Positions 59,834-64,000 of a DNA stretch of 64,000 nt are shown here, in pieces. Every line of letters begins with the position of its first letter. The first letter of the stretch is position 1. The stretch is from assembly GCF_014640815.1 (NCBI RefSeq), contig NZ_BMHM01000005.1, forward strand, positions 186,001-250,000, given 5' to 3'. The stretch is from Vreelandella lutescens (lineage in GTDB: Bacteria; Pseudomonadota; Gammaproteobacteria; Pseudomonadales; Halomonadaceae). Below the pieces are notes generated by a model. That model searched no databases. It saw only the letters and a program-made list of their open reading frames with translations, and was not told where the DNA came from. Both the position numbers and the translations under genes were made by a program.

Positions 59834-59857
59834 TTCCCGGCACGCCAGTGCCGGGAA
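59834..59857 (+). terminator. Hairpin after uvrA
   Basis: TTCCCGGCAC and GTGCCGGGAA pair perfectly over 10 bp with a GCCA loop, 9 bp after the uvrA stop. No T tract follows. Confidence 0.55.
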
Positions 59858-59949
59858 CAGGAAAAGAGCAAGCAAGACATGGAATCACTGCATATAGTAG
59901 GTAGCAGTGCCGTTTAACAATGGTTGAGACCGTTGAGGAGAAGGACGCT

Positions 59950-60687
59950 GTGGAACAGGACAATAGCTGCATTATTCGCCACTTTAGCCACTACTGTACG
60001 CTGACGGACGATGAAAAGCAGTTGCTAATCGCGTTAGAGGAGAGCCCGACAGAGATCAAAGCAGGCGCACTGCTCTGGGAAATGGGCTCACCGGCCAACG
60101 AGTTTTGCACACTGCGCAGCGGCTGGGCTTACTCCTACCGCCACCTGGAAAACGGCGACCGGCAAATTCTGGAAGTGTTTCTTCCCGGCGATATTATTGG
60201 CCTACGGGAATTCGCTTTTTCTCAGCGTCTTGAAAACGTGCGCATGATTACCGATGGCGTTGTGTGCCACTTCCCCCATAAGCGCATGCTGGAACTATTT
60301 CGCCAGTCGTTGCCGCTAACCTCCGTCATGTTTGCCATCGGCAGTCGCCATCAGGCCCTGCTGACAGAGCGCTTGGTCAATTTGGCACGGCGCAGCGCAC
60401 GGCAGAAAATGGCGCACTTCCTCCACGAGATGTATCTGCGTCTGCGCCAAACCAACGACGATATTAGCGGGCAGTTCCGCCTGCCGCTCTCCCAAGAGCA
60501 GTTGGCGGATATCTTGGGCTTAAGCCCTGTGCATGTGAGCCGCACCTTTAGCGCGCTGAGTGAAGATGGGCTGGTCTTCCGTGACCGCTATCACCTTTCG
60601 ATTCCAGACCTTGAGGCGCTGGCCACGGAAGGGGAGTTTGACGACTGCTACCTAACCGACAACGTCCGACCACTACTCAACGACTGA
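59950..60687 (+). CDS. Crp/Fnr-family transcriptional regulator
   Basis: The protein is 245 residues from the GTG at 59950, preferred because GGAGAAGG lies 5 bp upstream; an in-frame ATG at 59920 has no clear RBS. It has a cNMP-binding beta-roll (EIKAGALLWEMGSPANEFCT, then LPGDIIGLREFAFS) and a C-terminal helix-turn-helix (LSQEQLADILGLSPVHVSRT). The FNR cysteine pattern for an iron-sulfur cluster is absent. The signal is unknown. It is convergent with nrdJb, 8 bp apart. Confidence 0.9.
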   Translation: MEQDNSCIIRHFSHYCTLTDDEKQLLIALEESPTEIKAGALLWEMGSPANEFCTLRSGWAYSYRHLENGDRQILEVFLPGDIIGLREFAFSQRLENVRMITDGVVCHFPHKRMLELFRQSLPLTSVMFAIGSRHQALLTERLVNLARRSARQKMAHFLHEMYLRLRQTNDDISGQFRLPLSQEQLADILGLSPVHVSRTFSALSEDGLVFRDRYHLSIPDLEALATEGEFDDCYLTDNVRPLLND

Positions 60688-60695
60688 CGCTGCCC

Positions 60696-61457
60696 CTAGC
60701 CACATTTTGACCAGCCGCACCCGGCATAACAGGTCGGGCAGCCATCCATCATGATCAAATCCCCCCGACACTCAGGGCACGTGCCTACGGTGGCGGGGCC
60801 ATCGTTTGCTTCTTTAGACGCCACGTTCACAGTGCTGGTAAGGTCTTCAGCCGCCGAGGGCTCCTCCGGCTGCCAGGCGTGACCATGCTGCATACGATGC
60901 GCATAGCGGGCCACCAGCGTTTCCACCGGCACTTGGTTACCCTCCTGATCTAAAAAGCCGCGGCGATAAAGAATCTGCTGAATTGACCAAGCAATCGCTG
61001 CCACTTCCGAATCGTGAAACATGGGTTTGTTCCAACGGTTCATGCCGCAACGCACTAAGCCTTTATCCCACGCTACCTTACGCAAATCTGCCACGGCCTG
61101 GGTCACGTAGCCCCCGCGTGCCGCCAACGACAGGCTGCGCATGGTGGCGGTGATCCACTGGTGCTCGCTGGAGAGCTGGCCGGAGGGGAAGAAAAACTCC
61201 ACCGGGCGCTCAATCACCACCCGCTGGCCGCCGATCACGCCCTCCACGGGCATAAACGAGACCAGCAGGTAAACTTTCTTGCGCCCCTCGGCCCCGACAT
61301 AGGAGATTTTTTCCGACACCGCCTCAAGCGTACCTTCCGGGCGCGACGGGATGCGCACCGTCAGCGGGTCCTCCTCCTGAAGCTCCAAAGCCGGTGCTGG
61401 CTGCCCTTGCTGTTTGATCCGGTAACCAACAATTTTCGAGGTAATTTCTACCGCCAT
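60696..61457 (-). CDS. nrdJb: Class II ribonucleotide reductase, C-terminal subunit NrdJb
   Basis: The protein is 253 residues; a GTG one codon upstream is an alternative start. It matches the separately encoded C-terminal part of class II RNR known from Pseudomonas (NrdJb). It ends in a cysteine-rich tail with CPEC, CPTC and C-x3-C-x4-C (GCGWSKCG), probably zinc binding and the redox cysteines that re-reduce the active site. It lies 49 bp after nrdJa. Confidence 0.85.
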   Translation of the reverse strand: MAVEITSKIVGYRIKQQGQPAPALELQEEDPLTVRIPSRPEGTLEAVSEKISYVGAEGRKKVYLLVSFMPVEGVIGGQRVVIERPVEFFFPSGQLSSEHQWITATMRSLSLAARGGYVTQAVADLRKVAWDKGLVRCGMNRWNKPMFHDSEVAAIAWSIQQILYRRGFLDQEGNQVPVETLVARYAHRMQHGHAWQPEEPSAAEDLTSTVNVASKEANDGPATVGTCPECRGDLIMMDGCPTCYAGCGWSKCG

Positions 61458-61506
61458 CACGTTCTCTCCCAGGTCTTTAGACAGTTCATTAAACGAGCGC
61501 TTGGGG

Positions 61507-63618
61507 TTACCACTTGCCGTAGGTGCCCTCTTTCAAGGCATCAAACAGGTTGGCGGCATTGTGCTCTTCACCGTCGTAAAGCACCTTTTCATCACCGGTT
61601 AGCTCCAGGGTCTCACCGTTTTCCAGCTCAAAGACGTAAGTGGTGTTTTTCAGGTCATCCTCACGCACCAGCACCCCCTGGAAGGCCTCTGGATTGAAGC
61701 GGAAGGTGGTACAGCCTTTTAAACGGCTCTCGTAAGCCTGCAAGTAAAGGTCTTGGAACTGCTCGAACGGGAAATCGGTCGGAACGTTCACCGTTTTAGA
61801 GATCGCCGAGTCCACCCACTGCTGCGCTGCCGCTTGAACGGCAACGTGCTGCTCGGGAGTGACAGCATCAGCGGTAATGAAGTAGTCCGGCAGGTCGCTT
61901 TCCACCGCATTCGCCGCGATAAAGTGGCGATAAGCGGCGAGCTCGAACGACACCACTTCCACCTGCTCTTTGGTTTTCTTGCCCGATTGGATGATATTGC
62001 GGAAGTAGCGATGCGAGAACGACGGTTCAATACCATTGGAGGCGTTATTGCCCATGGAGAGCGAGATGGTGCCCGTGGGCGCAATCGAGCTGTGGTGGGT
62101 AAAGCGTGCGCCGTGCTCAGCAAGCTGCGCTACCAGTTCCGGCTCAAGCTCAGCCACTTTCGCCATGTACTGGCTGTAGCGGGCGTGCAGAATACGGCCC
62201 GGTACTTTGTCGCCCACTTCATAGCCGTCGCTGGCGAGCTGAGGGCGTTCACGCATCATCTTGGGCGTGATGGTGTGCTCCTCTTCAAGCACGGGGGCCA
62301 TGCCTTTCTCTTTGGAGAGCTCAAGTGCCTGCTTCCACCCCTCTATCGCCAGATGACGGCTCACCTCTTCGGTGAACGCCAGCGAGGCCTGTGAGCCGTA
62401 AGGGATTTTTAGCATGGTGAGCGTTGAGCCGAGCCCCAAAAAGCCCATGCCGTGGCGGCGCTTGGCTTCGATTTCACGCTGCTGCTGAGGGAGCGGCAGG
62501 CCTGCAATCTCCACCACGTTGTCGAGCATGCGGGTAAAGATCGCCACGACTTTACGGTAGCGCTCCCAGTCGAAGCGAGGCTCAGCGCTAAACGGCTCGA
62601 TCACAAACTTCGTCAGGTTGATAGACCCTAGCAGGCACGCGCCTTCCGGCGGCAACGGCTGCTCGCCGCAGGGGTTGGTGGCGCGGATATCCTCGCAGAA
62701 CCAGTTGTTGTTCATGCGATTGACCTGGTCAATCAGAATAAAACCCGGCTCGGCGTAGTCGTAGGTAGAGGCCATGATCGTATCCCACAGCTCGCGGGCC
62801 TTAATCACCTCGACAATTCGACAGGCCACGCGCCCTTCGCCATCAACGGTGTAGCCCTCTTCTACCACCGGCCAGTCGCGGTAAATCACATCCTCGGCGC
62901 TCACATCCTCTTTCTCACCAGGATGCAGTGGGAAGGCCAGCGGCCAATCGGTATTGTTTTTTACTGCTTCCATAAATTCGTCAGTGATCAACAGACTCAG
63001 GTTGAACTGACGCAGCCGACCGGCTTCGCGCTTGGCTTGAATAAACTCGCGTACGTCGGGATGGCCCACATCGAAGGTACCCATCTGAGCGCCGCGACGC
63101 CCACCGGCAGAGGCCACGGTGAAACACATCTTGTCGAAGATATCCATGAACGCCAGTGGGCCATTGGTGCCCGCACCTGCACCAAACACAAAGGCTCCTT
63201 TGTGGCGTAGCGTCGAAAAATCGTAGCCAATGCCAGCACCAGACTTCAGCGTAATGCCCGCATCCACGACGGCACCAAGAATATCGCGCATGGAGTCACG
63301 AATAGTGCGCGAAACGGTGCAGTTAATCAGGCTCACAGCTGGTTTATAGGCATCAGCACCCGCATTGGACAAAATTCTCCCGGCGGGGATAGCACCGTTT
63401 TCTAGCGCCCAACGAAACTTGGGCAGCCATTCATCGGCTTTTGTACCCTCCACCGCTGCTAGTGCACGGGCCACACGCTCAAAGGTTGCCTCAACATCTT
63501 GATCCACCGGTTGGCCATGGCGATCTTTTAAGCGGTATTTCGCATCCCAGATATCCCTAGACGGTGCCTGCATAGGGACCTCACTGGATGTCTTTATCGC
63601 CTTGGCTGCGGTGTTCAT
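61507..63618 (-). CDS. nrdJa: Class II (adenosylcobalamin-dependent) ribonucleotide reductase, catalytic subunit NrdJa
   Basis: The protein is 703 residues from the ATG at 63618, chosen because AAGGAG lies 9 bp upstream. The barrel core is intact: AVSLINCTVSRTIRDSMRDI, GGRRGAQMGTFDVGHPDVRE, the catalytic NPCGEQPLPPEGACLLGSIN, and the second-half motif SIAPTGTISLSMGNNASNG. It makes deoxyribonucleotides with or without oxygen using vitamin B12. The C-terminal part is encoded by nrdJb. Possible NrdR boxes lie about 90-130 bp upstream. Confidence 0.95.
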   Translation of the reverse strand: MNTAAKAIKTSSEVPMQAPSRDIWDAKYRLKDRHGQPVDQDVEATFERVARALAAVEGTKADEWLPKFRWALENGAIPAGRILSNAGADAYKPAVSLINCTVSRTIRDSMRDILGAVVDAGITLKSGAGIGYDFSTLRHKGAFVFGAGAGTNGPLAFMDIFDKMCFTVASAGGRRGAQMGTFDVGHPDVREFIQAKREAGRLRQFNLSLLITDEFMEAVKNNTDWPLAFPLHPGEKEDVSAEDVIYRDWPVVEEGYTVDGEGRVACRIVEVIKARELWDTIMASTYDYAEPGFILIDQVNRMNNNWFCEDIRATNPCGEQPLPPEGACLLGSINLTKFVIEPFSAEPRFDWERYRKVVAIFTRMLDNVVEIAGLPLPQQQREIEAKRRHGMGFLGLGSTLTMLKIPYGSQASLAFTEEVSRHLAIEGWKQALELSKEKGMAPVLEEEHTITPKMMRERPQLASDGYEVGDKVPGRILHARYSQYMAKVAELEPELVAQLAEHGARFTHHSSIAPTGTISLSMGNNASNGIEPSFSHRYFRNIIQSGKKTKEQVEVVSFELAAYRHFIAANAVESDLPDYFITADAVTPEQHVAVQAAAQQWVDSAISKTVNVPTDFPFEQFQDLYLQAYESRLKGCTTFRFNPEAFQGVLVREDDLKNTTYVFELENGETLELTGDEKVLYDGEEHNAANLFDALKEGTYGKW

Positions 63619-63706
63619 GACAAACAACTCCTTCACTGGGGATCAATAACGCTTAAAAGTGAGCCGATGCTCAGGCACATCGCTAAGGAGTATAGACCCG
63701 ACTTAC

Positions 63707-63749
63707 TACTATATGGGCCGCTTTTTGAAGATCAAAATACCAGATATAG
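63707..63749 (-). promoter_or_regulatory. Possible NrdR box pair upstream of nrdJ
   Basis: Two degenerate matches to the NrdR box core CWATATATWG lie at 63707-63716 (TACTATATGG on the plus strand, 7 of 10) and 63740-63749 (CCAGATATAG, 8 of 10). Their centres are 33 bp apart, near the three-turn spacing of known NrdR pairs. The match is imperfect, so this is only a candidate. Confidence 0.35.
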
Positions 63750-63823
63750 GAAAATCAGCATCTTACCCTTTTGCTTATTCACAACACGCTATAGGCTTAG
63801 GGTTTTCGCTGACGATATCTTCT

Positions 63824-64000
63824 ATGAGCCGCTATCAAACATTCCCATTGGCCGTGACGGCCCTGTTGCTAACCAGCGCCCAGCCCGCAGTGGCCGCCAC
63901 CTTTAATGTGGCGTCCACTGACAGTCACGAGCATTGGCAGTCCATGGCATTGATCCTGGGGGAGGAGCGGCACTTTCGCGCCGTGGAAACCCATAGCTAT
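63824..64000 (+). CDS. Secreted protein, 5' part only (cut by window edge)
   Basis: From the ATG at 63824 the frame is open to the end of the window (59 codons). It begins MSRYQTFPLAVTALLLTSAQ and has a signal peptide with probable cleavage after AVA (residues 22-24), followed by ATFNVASTDSHEHWQSMALI. It is divergent from nrdJa. The family cannot be told from this fragment. Confidence 0.65.
   Translation, partial: MSRYQTFPLAVTALLLTSAQPAVAATFNVASTDSHEHWQSMALILGEERHFRAVETHSY

Noticed and set aside
63619..63823. Cobalamin riboswitch upstream of nrdJ
   Set aside because: The leader is too short and no B12-box-like sequence or typical fold was seen.

Overview
This window looks like the chromosome of a gammaproteobacterium of the Halomonas/Halomonadaceae type. 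That is inferred from the order of the ribosomal and rpo genes, the tRNA-Tyr/Gly/Thr and tRNA-Trp genes upstream of secE, the moderately high GC, and the mix of Pseudomonas-like accessory genes (split class II ribonucleotide reductase, photolyase/MerR/Cfa cluster). No insertion sequence, prophage, CRISPR array or rRNA gene was seen. The genus is an inference; only the broad group is firm.

The left third (1-22202) is one long minus-strand block of translation and transcription genes. In transcription order it holds tRNA-Tyr, tRNA-Gly and tRNA-Thr with a terminator; then a promoter for tRNA-Trp, secE, nusG, rplK, rplA, rplJ, rplL, rpoB and rpoC; then a promoter for rpsL, rpsG, fusA and tuf with a terminator; then a perfect-consensus promoter for rpsJ, rplC, rplD, rplW, rplB, rpsS, rplV, rpsC and rplP, which runs off the left edge. 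No tufB lies between tRNA-Thr and tRNA-Trp. Structured RNA sits where expected (L10 leader, rplL-rpoB attenuator) and in less expected places (rpsG-fusA, nusG-rplK, rpsJ-rplC).

From 22330 to 39939 the genes are mostly housekeeping and transport: coaX and birA, divergent typA, a sodium:neurotransmitter-symporter-family transporter, a branched-chain-amino-acid-type ABC transporter (two ATPases, two permeases, with the binding protein encoded convergently), a lipoprotein of the cardiolipin-synthase/phospholipase D family with a small membrane protein, a membrane-anchored TlpA-like thioredoxin, rapA, and a YfcH-like epimerase.

From 40127 to 49068 lies the most interesting locus. It holds a renalase-like flavoprotein, a MerR regulator of the LitR/CarH class lacking the cobalamin-ligand residues, a photolyase, an NTF2-like protein, and a tightly coupled five-gene run (SDR, FAD amine-oxidase-like protein, DUF1365, cyclopropane-fatty-acid-synthase-like methyltransferase, DUF2878 membrane protein). 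The gene content suggests a light or photo-oxidative-stress response that repairs DNA and modifies membrane fatty acids. The promoter regions of the flavoprotein and the MerR gene carry TGTAC/TATACA-type repeats, in one case as 11-bp tandem repeats resembling CarH-type operators.

The right end holds a GGDEF-EAL protein, fabA-fabB, a plsC-like acyltransferase overlapping a degenerate RmlD-like gene with a TTG start, ssb, a YajR-like transporter, uvrA, a Crp/Fnr-family regulator, the split class II ribonucleotide reductase nrdJa-nrdJb with possible NrdR boxes, and the start of a secreted protein cut by the window edge. Several operons here end in perfect hairpins that lack a U tract.
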